The notes: generated by a model from the sequence alone, not told the origin. 64,000 nt of DNA from Pseudomonas sp. ISL-84 (GCA_018613035.1 JAGGRA010000017.1:1-64000); one strand, 5' to 3'; counted from the stretch's first letter, positions 1 through 8,381 are shown. Numbers and translations: made by a program.

Positions 1-29
1 TGGGTTTTGTCCCAGCCTCTTCATTTTGA

Positions 30-1466
30 TTAAGCAGCTTTTAACTTCGCTTCATTTTTACTTGTTTGTTTATTTTTTATAATTTGGTAAATATACCAGC
101 CTGCTACAGTTACTGTAATAACCGATCCGATGATCATGGACAACTGATAATCCATCTGAAATCCCTCTGGCGCATAGAAGATGTAAGTAGAAACGACGCC
201 TGTCATAAACATAGCTGGTACGCCGCAAATCCAATGGAACTTCTTGTTTTTCAAAAGGTACATAGCACCTGTCCAGAGCATAACCGTAGCAACAACCTGG
301 TTTGTCCATCCTACATATCTCCATAAGAAAGAGTAATCAATTGTAGAAAGGTATAAAGTCGGAATTGCTACAGGCAGGGTAGTTAAGATTACCTTCCACT
401 TGCCTTCCATATTCATGAAGGAGGATAGTAATTCTGTCAGCATCATTCTAGAAGAACGGAGAGCAGTGTCACCTGTTGTAATCGGGAGAATGATCACGCC
501 TAATATTGCCAGGATCCCTCCTAGAGTGCCAAGCAGGCTTTTGGAAATTTCATTGACCGCTCCAGCAGGACCGCCGGCTGCGAGTGCCTCCTGAAGTCCT
601 CCTGTACCTCCGAAAAAGGTCATTCCCGCTGCGGCCCAAATGAGTGCGATAACGCCTTCCGCGATCATGGCACCATAGAAGACCTTTCTTCCATCGCTTT
701 CTTTCTTTAACGTTCTGGCCACAATTGGGCTTTGTGTCGAATGAAATCCTGAAATGGCTCCGCATGAAATCGTAACCATTAATAATGGCCAGATCGGAAG
801 CTCCCCTGGATGGAAATTAGCCAATGTCACATTAGGAATCGACTTTCCGCTGAAAAGCAATGCAATGGCAATTGATACAGCCATAAAGATTAGAATGGCT
901 CCAAAAAGAGGATAGATCTTTCCAATAATACGATTTACAGGCAAAACGGCAGCCAGTAAAAAGTATGCAAAAATGGCAAGCAGCGAGGCCATAAAGCTTA
1001 AGGGCGTTAAGCTGGAAATTAGCTGTGCAGGACCCGCGGTAAACGCCGCAGCCACCAATACCATTAATATTAGGGAAATAATATTTATTGTCGTTTTAGC
1101 AGCCTTGCCCAAATATCTGCCAACAAGGCTTGGATATTGCTCACCTTTGTGTCTCAATGAAAGCATTCCTGAAAAATAATCATGAACTGCGCCTGCAAAA
1201 ATGGAACCTGCCACAATCCAGATAAACGCTACAGGTCCGTATAAAGCTCCCATAATTGCACCAAAGATTGGACCAAGTCCAGCAATATTCAATAATTGAA
1301 TTAAGCTTCCTTTCCACCAGCTCATCGGAACATAATCCATTCCGTCTTTTTCTGTATATGCCGGTGTTTGGCTGCTGTCATCTATTCCAAAAATTCGCTC
1401 TACCACCTTTGAGTAAACAGCGTACCCCGCCAAAAGCAAGACAATTGAGCCTAAAAATGTCACCAT
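30..1466 (-). CDS. cstA: CstA-family carbon starvation protein (peptide/pyruvate transporter)
   Basis: This is a 478-residue polytopic membrane protein of the short CstA family. It takes up peptides or pyruvate when preferred carbon runs out (family knowledge). The N-terminus is a membrane helix leading to the conserved HDYFSGM and RHKGEQYP segments, and many Gly/Ala-rich helices follow. The reading frame stays open further upstream to 1634, but ATG at 1466 is preceded by AGGAGG at a 9-base spacing, and the extra N-terminal residues look like untranslated leader. A promoter at 1534-1563 and a cre site at 1598-1611 lie upstream, which suggests CcpA control. The substrate cannot be decided from sequence. 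Confidence 0.88.
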   Translation of the reverse strand: MVTFLGSIVLLLAGYAVYSKVVERIFGIDDSSQTPAYTEKDGMDYVPMSWWKGSLIQLLNIAGLGPIFGAIMGALYGPVAFIWIVAGSIFAGAVHDYFSGMLSLRHKGEQYPSLVGRYLGKAAKTTINIISLILMVLVAAAFTAGPAQLISSLTPLSFMASLLAIFAYFLLAAVLPVNRIIGKIYPLFGAILIFMAVSIAIALLFSGKSIPNVTLANFHPGELPIWPLLMVTISCGAISGFHSTQSPIVARTLKKESDGRKVFYGAMIAEGVIALIWAAAGMTFFGGTGGLQEALAAGGPAGAVNEISKSLLGTLGGILAILGVIILPITTGDTALRSSRMMLTELLSSFMNMEGKWKVILTTLPVAIPTLYLSTIDYSFLWRYVGWTNQVVATVMLWTGAMYLLKNKKFHWICGVPAMFMTGVVSTYIFYAPEGFQMDYQLSMIIGSVITVTVAGWYIYQIIKNKQTSKNEAKLKAA

Positions 1467-1533
1467 GCTAACATGCCTCCTGTTGTAAAAAATATCTCCA
1501 TAAAAGTATCTGAAACTTATGAATATGTGGAAT

Positions 1534-1563
1534 ATTGTACTAGCAAAAGAGATTAAAAAGCAA
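1534..1563 (-). promoter_or_regulatory. Sigma-A-type promoter for cstA
   Basis: On the minus strand there is TTGCTT (1558-1563), an 18-base spacer and TACAAT (1534-1539). The start codon lies about 70 bases downstream. This is inferred from the match to consensus only. Confidence 0.5.
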
Positions 1564-1597
1564 GATATTTTCAGAAAAAAAAGATATTTTACAAAAA

Positions 1598-1611
1598 TAA
1601 AAACGCTTTCA
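1598..1611 (-). promoter_or_regulatory. cre (CcpA) site upstream of cstA
   Basis: The minus strand reads TGAAAGCGTTTTTA, which fits the catabolite-responsive element consensus TGNAANCGNTNNCA at all but one defined position. It lies about 35 bases upstream of the -35 box rather than over the promoter. That position is typical of CcpA activation or looping rather than simple blocking (inference). Confidence 0.6.
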
Positions 1612-1831
1612 AATAAAAAAATAGTAGCACACATGTCTAATCGGATTTGGGAAAAGATACTGGAAAAGGAAAGAAAGGGAGACCGAAGGCAAGGAATGCT
1701 GGAGGAATCGACTCAAAATGGAGACAGAAACAAGCATATAATTATTCAGCTCATGGCTAAACCATTTTGGTGGAACCCTCCTGTAAAAGAATCCATAAGC
1801 TACTATAAGTTCTTTTGAAGGGGGGAAAACG

Positions 1832-2572
1832 ATGATTGTCCTTTCGAATAATCAGAATAAACCTGGGATTGCCCGCTTTTTCGGAGTTCAGCGTGAAATA
1901 TATTTTGCCCTGGAGAACAGTCCTGAGATTCATCAATATGATTCGATGCATGAATTGCTGTTCGATATCCTCTTAAGGGAGAATATCATCAAAGCAGCAA
2001 GGCAGCTGCATGCAAGTCCTATTGAATTTGCACCCTTTGCCACATCCCGTTTTAATCCGCGCATTTGGAGAAGAACAAAATATGGATATCTTCTTAATCC
2101 TTCGGTAATGCCGTCCGATGCCATCATGGATGTGTTTACTAACGCCAGGGAATATGCTTTTGAATGTACAACAGCTATTGTGCTGATTTTTTATAAAGCA
2201 GTATTGGATTCGATTTCTGTCAGCCGGTTCAACACCCTTTTCCAGGGCCTTCTTGTGTGGGACTGGAATTATGATTACGATCTGTCTATCATTACAAAAA
2301 AAGGAAGAAACTTTATCCCTGGTGATGTGGTTTATTTTTATAATCCTGATTATGACCACCCTGTTTGGATGGGAGAGAATACTGTGTATCTGGGCGGAGG
2401 TTTGTTCTATGGAAATGGGATTGGAATAGAAACAGAAGCGGGAATGATAAGGGCCTTAAACACATTAAGAAAAATAGGTGCGACAAGAGATGCGTATCTG
2501 ATTTCCCAGCATAGCAGATTAAATGTAAGATATTTATCCCAGTTTGCAAAGCGGCCTTTATCCATAGCGTAA
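1832..2572 (+). CDS. tgl: Spore coat protein-glutamine gamma-glutamyltransferase (Tgl)
   Basis: This 246-residue protein has the size and character of Bacillus Tgl, the spore transglutaminase that cross-links coat proteins such as GerQ. The AFECTTAI segment carries the catalytic Cys112 (Cys116 in B. subtilis numbering, from memory), and Glu182 in MGEN matches the catalytic Glu. In the following glycine motif (FYGNGIGIE) residue 195 is Asn where I remember His200 in B. subtilis. The ribosome binding site is a G-rich run just before ATG 1832. The string CATATAATT at 1735 could be a mother-cell sigma -10 box, but no convincing -35 pairs with it. The gene stands alone. Confidence 0.9.
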   Translation: MIVLSNNQNKPGIARFFGVQREIYFALENSPEIHQYDSMHELLFDILLRENIIKAARQLHASPIEFAPFATSRFNPRIWRRTKYGYLLNPSVMPSDAIMDVFTNAREYAFECTTAIVLIFYKAVLDSISVSRFNTLFQGLLVWDWNYDYDLSIITKKGRNFIPGDVVYFYNPDYDHPVWMGENTVYLGGGLFYGNGIGIETEAGMIRALNTLRKIGATRDAYLISQHSRLNVRYLSQFAKRPLSIA

Positions 2573-2795
2573 AAATATGGATAAACAATAATTTCAATAG
2601 GGTGAATCGCTTATTTTTTAAAGCCGTTCACCCATATTTATCCTCAAGCCTAGGATGTTTTAACGATTTTGCGTTCCGCCGTTTTTTGTCTTTGTTCTGA
2701 GGGCATATTTCCTGTAAAAGAGGGAAAATAAAAGATAACGAATCTAGACTTATATACAGAAAATCTGAAGTTTAAACATAAAAGGAGACAGAAAT

Positions 2796-4259
2796 ATGAG
2801 ATTATCCCAGGTTATTAAATGCCTAAAGGATAGCGGGGAGATGGATTTAGTTACGAATGATCCGGAAATTACAGGGATTGAAATGGACTCACGCCATGTG
2901 GGGAAAGGGAGCTTGTTTGTAGCGATAAAAGGGTTTCAGGCTGACGGCCATTCTTTTATTGAACAAGCTGTCCAAAAGGGCGCAGCTGCAATAGTAGGTG
3001 AAGAGGATTTGCAATTGGATATTCCATATATAAGAGTGGCAGACAGCAGGACAAGTTTAGGAAAGCTTGCAAGCTGTTTTTATGGTCACCCATCCAGAGA
3101 ACATAAAATAGTTGGCATTACAGGAACAAATGGCAAAACGACTACCTCATATATTCTAAAGCACATATTGGAGACTGCCGGCCGGACATGCTCGTTGCTT
3201 GGGACTGTTTCATATGTGATTAATAATGAGGTGTACAAGCCCACCAATACAACGCCGGACGCTTTACAGATCCAAAAAATGTTAAGCAAAAGCATGGATG
3301 AATTTGTTGTGATGGAAATTTCCTCTCATGCACTCGAACAATCTAGAACTGAAGGCTTGGAAATTGACTATGGGCTTTTTACAAATCTTGCCCATGACCA
3401 CCTTGATTATCATGAAAATATGGACAGTTATTTTAATGATAAGAAGAAGATTTTTTCCCTTTTAAAAGATGAGGGAAAAGCTGTTGTTAATCTTTATAAT
3501 TCATGGGGAGAAAAAATGGCAGAAGACCTGAAGATAGAGAAAGTCCCATTAATCATGCTTGGAGATGATAAGTGCTGTTCCATTGAGGACGTACAGTTGA
3601 ACGGCCAAACAGTTTTCACATTGAAAATGGAGGATAAACGTTATAAAATCAAATTTCCTCTTCCCGGTTATCATAATGTCTATAATGCCGCCATGGCTTT
3701 CTTAACGGGTAAGGATATGGGGATCGAGTCCGATGACATGATTAAAGCCCTTGCGTCTTTCCCAGGAATACCTGGACGGTTTGAAACGATCACACATCCA
3801 ACCGGTGCAAAATTTGTTGTTGATTATGCCCATACGAAGGATGCGTTTGAGTACTGCCTGGAAACAGCGAGGCAGCAGGGAGCTGAAAGGATTTTTCATA
3901 TTTACGGCTTCCGAGGGGGCAGGGATCAATCCAAACGGGAAGAAATGATTAAGGTTTCAGCAAGATACAGCAGCCAATTTTATTTGACTGCCGATGATTT
4001 AAATGATGAAACAGAGGAAAAGATGATCAGTGATCTGCACAAGCTGAATGAACAATTCGGAAACGGCAAGGGACAGGTCATTGCCGACCGGACATTGGCC
4101 ATTCAAAAAGCATGGCAGCAAGCGAAAAAGAATGATTGGATCTTTATCACGGGTAAAGGGCCGGAATCCTATAAAAAACCGTTTAAACTTGCGGCGGAAA
4201 GCGATTTAGAGACACTTAAGCTTTTACAGAATTCGGAGAGACAGCAAGGAGTTATATGA
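2796..4259 (+). CDS. MurE-like UDP-MurNAc-tripeptide synthetase, stand-alone paralogue
   Basis: This 487-residue protein has the full Mur ligase layout: N-terminal UDP-binding domain with DSR (31-33), central ATPase with GITGTNGKTTT (107-117), NTTPD, EISSHAL and a C-terminal domain with GFRGGRD (371-377). It resembles MurE, which adds the third amino acid of the peptidoglycan stem peptide in the cytoplasm. The DNPR motif that selects meso-diaminopimelate is replaced by DDLN (400-403), so the amino acid added may differ. It is not beside mraY, murF or other dcw genes but between a spore coat gene and a phosphodiesterase. ATG 2796 has AAGGAG upstream. It is probably a second, specialised ligase (inference). 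Confidence 0.82.
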   Translation: MRLSQVIKCLKDSGEMDLVTNDPEITGIEMDSRHVGKGSLFVAIKGFQADGHSFIEQAVQKGAAAIVGEEDLQLDIPYIRVADSRTSLGKLASCFYGHPSREHKIVGITGTNGKTTTSYILKHILETAGRTCSLLGTVSYVINNEVYKPTNTTPDALQIQKMLSKSMDEFVVMEISSHALEQSRTEGLEIDYGLFTNLAHDHLDYHENMDSYFNDKKKIFSLLKDEGKAVVNLYNSWGEKMAEDLKIEKVPLIMLGDDKCCSIEDVQLNGQTVFTLKMEDKRYKIKFPLPGYHNVYNAAMAFLTGKDMGIESDDMIKALASFPGIPGRFETITHPTGAKFVVDYAHTKDAFEYCLETARQQGAERIFHIYGFRGGRDQSKREEMIKVSARYSSQFYLTADDLNDETEEKMISDLHKLNEQFGNGKGQVIADRTLAIQKAWQQAKKNDWIFITGKGPESYKKPFKLAAESDLETLKLLQNSERQQGVI

Positions 4260-4297
4260 ACAAAGGAGCAGCCCTTCAGGTCTGCTCCTTTGTTATT
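4260..4297. terminator. Bidirectional terminator between the MurE-like gene and the phosphodiesterase
   Basis: An 11-bp perfect stem (4261-4271 with 4282-4292) around a 10-base loop is flanked by T-rich sequence on both strands. It lies between two convergent genes. Confidence 0.8.
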
Positions 4298-5096
4298 ATT
4301 CAATAAGATCCAAATAGTCAGCAACAATTCCATCCAAAGGATAATGCTTTAATTTCTCAGCTTCTCTTTTCGATCTGACAGTCCAGGATACTGCCTTCAT
4401 ACCATTTGAATGGATAAGATTAATCACACGCTTATTTACCACAGTCCACTTTGGATTTACATAACTAGCAAATTTCGCTAACTTTTTAATTTCAATTTTG
4501 TCGGGCGGATAATTAATCAGGATGCCGACCGGCACTTCAGGGAGCAGTTCATGAAATTTTTTCATGGACTGGGTTTCAAATGATTGAACGATAATATGAT
4601 CTCCTCCTTTGAGATGAAGGCTCCGTTTTTTTAGTTCCTTTGCGATAAGTTCCTCGATTCCCGGGTAAATTGATGGCTTTTTCAATTCAATTAAGAGCCC
4701 AACCTGATTGGCATATGCATCCAAAACCTCTTCAAACGAGGGAATGGAAGCACCGCGGTATTTTTGAGAAAACCAGCTTCCTGCATCCATCTTCCTCAGC
4801 TCATCAAAGGTATAATCTGAGACCTTCCCTTTATGGTCGGTTGTACGGTCTACCAGCGTATCATGAATTACGACAAGTTTTCCATCCTTGCTCAATTGGA
4901 CATCTATTTCAAGATAGTCCGCACCCATTTCAAGTGCACGGTCATATGAAGGGAATGTATTTTCAGGACAATACCCGGCTGCACCCCGATGACCAATTTT
5001 TTTAATTTTATGAGTAGAGCTGGCAATTTTTTTTATGCCGAAAAATGAGATAACTGTTGCCAAAGCTGTAAAAAAAGCATTTTTCATTCCCTTCAC
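4296..5096 (-). CDS. Glycerophosphodiester phosphodiesterase family protein
   Basis: The GP-PDE TIM-barrel signatures are all present: HRGAAGYCPENT, the metal-binding EID (LEIDVQLS) and HD (VIHDTLVDRTT), and a late ELKKP. The enzyme would hydrolyse glycerophosphodiesters to glycerol-3-phosphate and an alcohol. A single hydrophobic segment near the N-terminus (FFTALATVISFFGI) suggests membrane anchoring or export. An upstream ATG at 5126 has no ribosome binding site. GAGGAG sits 8 bases before GTG 5096, so I chose that start (266 residues); the in-frame ATG at 5102 is too close to it. It is convergent with the MurE-like gene and shares its terminator. Confidence 0.83.
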   Translation of the reverse strand: MKGMKNAFFTALATVISFFGIKKIASSTHKIKKIGHRGAAGYCPENTFPSYDRALEMGADYLEIDVQLSKDGKLVVIHDTLVDRTTDHKGKVSDYTFDELRKMDAGSWFSQKYRGASIPSFEEVLDAYANQVGLLIELKKPSIYPGIEELIAKELKKRSLHLKGGDHIIVQSFETQSMKKFHELLPEVPVGILINYPPDKIEIKKLAKFASYVNPKWTVVNKRVINLIHSNGMKAVSWTVRSKREAEKLKHYPLDGIVADYLDLIE

Positions 5097-5351
5097 AGTC
5101 ATTTCTCCTCGCAATTTTTTGCTCATCTTAAAGGATACGAAAAGAACTTGTCAAATATTCTTCTCTCTAAAATAGATTTTTCGTGTAATTGAACCCTTTG
5201 ACCTGATACTTTTTAAGCAAATAGTTATTTAGGAGTAGTTCTATTGATACAAAATAAATAGAATGGCTTATTGATATTTTCTGAATATTTTAAATATACT
5301 TAACATACATCAGGTGAGACGGAAATTTTACAAATTGAGAGGAGAGAAGGA

Positions 5352-6596
5352 ATGAAGAAAAAAAGAGTTTTGGGAGCAGCCTTGCTTAGTATGACAATGG
5401 GATTATCAATGTTTTCAGCCGGTGCATTTGGTCAGGCCCCGGAGACAAAGGAGGATTACCGTGTTTGGGTTCAGGGCTCTTCCGCTGAAAACAACAAACT
5501 GAAAACCCAATATGAAGCCAGGTGGGACTTTGGCGATAAAGGTTTTACAACCAATGTGAACAGCAAGCAATATCAAGCATTGCTTAAAAATAAAAATCTG
5601 AAAATACAGCTTGTTCGGGAACATACAATTGATGCAAAACCAGGAACTGGGACTGAAGCAGCTCCATCTGATGAAACACCTTGGGGAATTGAAGCGATTT
5701 ATAATGACAGCAGCATCCAGGCTACTTCCGGCGGAAACGGCATAAAAGTGGCTGTCCTTGATACAGGGGTATATACCGGGCATGCCGATTTGACGGGAAG
5801 CGACGAGCAATGCAAGGATTTCACACAAAGAAAAAACCCGCTTGTAAACGGCTCCTGCAATGATAAGAATGGCCATGGAACCCATGTGGCGGGTACGGTG
5901 CTCGCACATGGCGGGGCGAATGGCCAGGGTGTTTATGGCGTTGCACCGGAAGCAGACCTATGGGCCTATAAAGTACTGAATGACCGCGGATCAGGCTATT
6001 CTGATGATATTGCCGGTGCTATCAGGCATGCTGCTGACGAAGCAGAACGGACAGGTTCGAAGGTAATCATATCAATGTCCCTGGGATCCAGCAGTAAAGA
6101 TTCCATGATTGCAAGCGCCGTCGACTATGCATACGGCAAAGGTGTCCTGGTCGTAGCCGCAGCAGGAAACAGTGGTCCTGGCAGCAATACAATTGGCTAT
6201 CCGGGAGCCCTAACAAATGCGATTGCAGTAGCCGCGCTCGAAGATGTTCAGGTAAACGGTACATACCGGGTGGCGGATTTCTCTTCACGGGGCAACCCTC
6301 TTACAGATGGCGACTATGCCATCCAGGAACGGGATGTGGAAGTCTCTGCTCCAGGACGTGCCATCGAATCAACCTGGTATAACGGCTCCTATAATACGAT
6401 CAGCGGAACTTCTATGGCTACTCCACACGTTTCCGGGCTTGCTGCAAAAATCTGGGCATCCAATACTAATATGAGCAACACTCAGCTTCGCACTGAACTC
6501 CAAAACCGTGCAAAGTTAAACGATATAAAAGGCGGAAGCGGAACTGCAGCCGGTGATGACTATGCATCAGGATTTGGCTTCCCGAAGGTAAAATAA
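5352..6596 (+). CDS. Secreted subtilisin-like serine protease (TA39/TA41/sphericase type)
   Basis: This 414-residue S8 peptidase has a signal peptide (Lys-rich start, hydrophobic core, cleavage near AFG-QA at about 27-28), a propeptide to about residue 108 and a catalytic domain. Catalytic Asp137 (AVLDTGV), His175 (HGTHVAG), Ser354 (GTSMATPH) and oxyanion Asn273 are all present. Cys154 and Cys169 could form the disulfide known in this subgroup. The sequence strongly recalls subtilisins of Antarctic bacilli TA39/TA41 and sphericase, including the conserved C-terminal GDDYASGFGF. The start has a GAGGAGAG ribosome binding site and the gene stands alone. Confidence 0.93.
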   Translation: MKKKRVLGAALLSMTMGLSMFSAGAFGQAPETKEDYRVWVQGSSAENNKLKTQYEARWDFGDKGFTTNVNSKQYQALLKNKNLKIQLVREHTIDAKPGTGTEAAPSDETPWGIEAIYNDSSIQATSGGNGIKVAVLDTGVYTGHADLTGSDEQCKDFTQRKNPLVNGSCNDKNGHGTHVAGTVLAHGGANGQGVYGVAPEADLWAYKVLNDRGSGYSDDIAGAIRHAADEAERTGSKVIISMSLGSSSKDSMIASAVDYAYGKGVLVVAAAGNSGPGSNTIGYPGALTNAIAVAALEDVQVNGTYRVADFSSRGNPLTDGDYAIQERDVEVSAPGRAIESTWYNGSYNTISGTSMATPHVSGLAAKIWASNTNMSNTQLRTELQNRAKLNDIKGGSGTAAGDDYASGFGFPKVK

Positions 6597-6609
6597 AACT
6601 TTAGTATTT

Positions 6610-6641
6610 AGCCGGCCACCCTTAAGGATAGCCGGTTTTTT
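6610..6641 (+). terminator. Rho-independent terminator of the subtilase gene
   Basis: AGCCGGC (6610-6616) pairs with GCCGGTT (6631-6637, including one G-U pair) and a T run follows. Confidence 0.7.
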
Positions 6642-6737
6642 ATCGTATTGGAAATGATAAATTTTCTCGTTTTGGGAGGAGGTTTGAAGCATTCATAAAA
6701 TCTGTCATTGTTGATAGTCCTGTCTTTAAATCAATCA

Positions 6738-6795
6738 GAGCTATACATTTAAAAGTTTTATATGAGTTACTAAATTTGAGCTATACGTATAAAAA
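6738..6795 (+). repeat. Imperfect direct repeat, 40-base spacing
   Basis: GAGCTATAC followed by an A/T-rich TAAAA recurs at 6738 and 6778, exactly 40 bases apart, in a gene-free stretch (6642-6940) where I see no other gene. It may be a decayed example of the 20-21-bp arrays found elsewhere in the window. Confidence 0.35.
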
Positions 6796-6965
6796 ATATC
6801 CGCAAATAAAAGCTCAAAACTTGTGTGCCCACGCAAATCTGCCACACGTCAAGGTGGAACAGACATTAAAATATTCATTTCGAAAAAAACCTCTTTAAGA
6901 TAGTGAAAATGCAGATTTTCCTTCTGAGTGTGATGCCCCTCACTTCATAACGTCTCTTGAGTTTC

Positions 6966-6990
6966 TATAATGAGAATAAATCTCATTATA
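6966..6990 (+). promoter_or_regulatory. Perfect 10-bp inverted repeat over the yitW -10 box
   Basis: TATAATGAGA (6966-6975) and TCTCATTATA (6981-6990) are perfect inverted copies around ATAAA. The left arm begins with an ideal TATAAT -10 box and the right arm ends just before the ribosome binding site, so a bound repressor would block transcription. It does not match the PerR or Fur box exactly. Confidence 0.55.
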
Positions 6991-7007
6991 AATGGAGGCA
7001 TCAGATT

Positions 7008-7319
7008 ATGAGTTCTCAGCTTAAAGATAAGGTTTTTGAAGCATTAGAAGAGGTTATTGATCCTGAACTTGGAATAGATATTGTAAATTTGGGCTTGATT
7101 TATGAAGTAAACATCGAAGAAGATAAGGCGCATATTGTTATGACGATGACTTCTATGGGCTGTCCACTGGCTGGGCAAATCATGGCAGGCGTGAAAGCTA
7201 GTATCCTGGAAAATGTAGAAAAAATCAAGACTGTGGATGTGGATATTGTCTGGAGTCCGCCTTGGACAAAAGAAAGAATGTCCCGGTACGCACAGCTTGC
7301 TCTAGGAGTTCACATATAA
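7008..7319 (+). CDS. yitW: MIP18/DUF59-family Fe-S cluster assembly factor (YitW-like)
   Basis: This 103-residue protein covers the whole DUF59 domain: an N-terminal helix, DPELGIDIVNLGLIY, and MTSMGCPL with the conserved Cys. Members help deliver or mature iron-sulfur clusters (SufT/PaaD/YitW group). ATG 7008 follows GGAGG at a 9-base spacing; the longer reading frame back to 6957 runs through the operator and was rejected. It is a single gene with its own promoter region and terminator. Confidence 0.88.
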   Translation: MSSQLKDKVFEALEEVIDPELGIDIVNLGLIYEVNIEEDKAHIVMTMTSMGCPLAGQIMAGVKASILENVEKIKTVDVDIVWSPPWTKERMSRYAQLALGVHI

Positions 7320-7325
7320 TGATTT

Positions 7326-7358
7326 AAAAAGGAAGAAGGGAGCCTCTTCCTTTTTTTT
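7326..7358 (+). terminator. Terminator of yitW
   Basis: An 11-bp stem (7326-7336 with 7345-7355) is followed by a run of T. Confidence 0.85.
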
Positions 7359-7451
7359 ATTCTAAAGAGACAATAACCCATTCCCATTCTGGAAAATTGC
7401 ATATGATTTAGTGGGTATTTTTATCTGCATTCCACTTGAGGAGGAAAAAGG

Positions 7452-7664
7452 GTGAATCATATGCCACCAGAGTTTTCGATGGTTGACCAAAGAATAAGAC
7501 CATTTGGTTTTGGAAGAAGGCCTTTTTACGGAGGATTTGGATTTCCGTTCGTCGGAGGTCTGTTAGGAGGATTGGCGTTAGGTGCTTTGGCAAGGCCGCC
7601 TTTTTATGGGCCATACTATTACCCGCCATATCCATATTACGGTTACCCAGGGTTTTACTACTAG
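7452..7664 (+). CDS. Small Gly/Tyr/Pro-rich protein
   Basis: This 70-residue protein has a glycine-rich hydrophobic middle (GGLLGGLALGAL) and a Tyr/Pro-rich tail (YYYPPYPYYGYPGFYY). GAGGAGG at 7438-7444 sits 7 bases from GTG 7452 and 16 from ATG 7461, which favours the GTG. Such tails occur in spore-coat or surface-associated proteins of bacilli, but I do not recognise the family and assign no function. It shares a strong terminator with the convergent gene downstream. Confidence 0.7.
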   Translation: MNHMPPEFSMVDQRIRPFGFGRRPFYGGFGFPFVGGLLGGLALGALARPPFYGPYYYPPYPYYGYPGFYY

Positions 7665-7672
7665 AATAAATG

Positions 7673-7704
7673 AAGCTCTGCCCTAATTTGGGGCAGAGCT
7701 TTTA
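7673..7704. terminator. Bidirectional terminator
   Basis: An 11-bp GC-rich stem (7673-7683 with 7691-7701) lies between convergent genes, followed by T-rich sequence on the + strand. Confidence 0.8.
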
Positions 7705-7714
7705 TTTAGGCTTA

Positions 7715-8020
7715 TTATTCCCATTCCTCATAAACAATAATACCACCAGTCAGGTCCAGTGTATTTCTTTCCCCTTTGTAAAAAAGCTTTCCTTCTTCTT
7801 TTACAATCAGATTTTCATATGTAAAGACGCTTTTTCCAGAAGGAAGCTGAATGACGATTTTCTGACCAAGGTCTTTCTTTGGCGCTTCAATGGTTATAAG
7901 GCTTTGAGAATAAAAATAAAGTGCTGTAAAGAGTGCGATTAAACAACTGCCACATAGGATAATTGACACCATCAAGAAATTACTTCTTGGCTTTTCCAAG
8001 TGAAGATCAGTTCTTGTCAT
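7715..8020 (-). CDS. Single-pass membrane protein of unknown function
   Basis: This 101-residue protein has a short charged N-terminus, one transmembrane helix (about 15-38: FLMVSIILCGSCLIALFTAL) and an extracytoplasmic domain of about 60 residues with beta-like alternation. GGAGGG precedes ATG 8020 at 9 bases; the longer frame to 8143 has no ribosome binding site. I do not recognise it. It is divergent from the yuaF-floT operon. Confidence 0.65.
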   Translation of the reverse strand: MTRTDLHLEKPRSNFLMVSIILCGSCLIALFTALYFYSQSLITIEAPKKDLGQKIVIQLPSGKSVFTYENLIVKEEGKLFYKGERNTLDLTGGIIVYEEWE

Positions 8021-8233
8021 ATTCCTTATCCCTCCGCTAATTAAGTATATATCTCTATTCCACCAATTCTCAGCATTTAATCCTATAAAATTGGTTTTTT
8101 TATCCCTGAATAAGTTATGCAGGAGGGGAAATGAAAATGACAAAAATGGGCTAAAAGATAGACAAGCTATTTAAAACACAAATTTAGATATCTTACTGGA
8201 AACTATTTTATATGCATAGATATTCCAGAAAAA

Positions 8234-8260
8234 TGAAACATTTTAAAGTCATTACACGTA
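8234..8260 (+). promoter_or_regulatory. Sigma-W-type ECF promoter of yuaF-floT
   Basis: TGAAAC (8234-8239), a 17-base spacer and CGTA (8257-8260) match the sigma-W consensus. The B. subtilis yuaF-floT-yuaI operon is a known sigma-W target, so consensus and context agree. Confidence 0.8.
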
Positions 8261-8300
8261 AATAAATTATTCCAGTAATAGAATTAACAGGAAAAGGAGG

Positions 8301-8369
8301 ATGGCATTTAACATCTTTAAGGCGATGCAGGAAAGAGTGCGGTTTGCCGCCAAAAAAACATATGGATAA
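8301..8369 (+). CDS. Possible 22-residue leader peptide before yuaF
   Basis: An ATG directly after AGGAGG opens a 22-codon frame encoding a basic amphipathic peptide (MAFNIFKAMQERVRFAAKKT followed by YG). Its stop codon overlaps the AAGGA ribosome binding site of yuaF. The lack of spacing between Shine-Dalgarno and ATG argues against efficient translation. This is a weak call, kept because of its position inside the sigma-W transcript. Confidence 0.3.
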   Translation: MAFNIFKAMQERVRFAAKKTYG

Positions 8370-8381
8370 GGATGCTTGCCC

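Noticed and set aside
5415-5909. Minus-strand frame of 164 codons inside the subtilase gene
   Set aside because: The + strand carries the complete catalytic triad; the antisense frame has no ribosome binding site.
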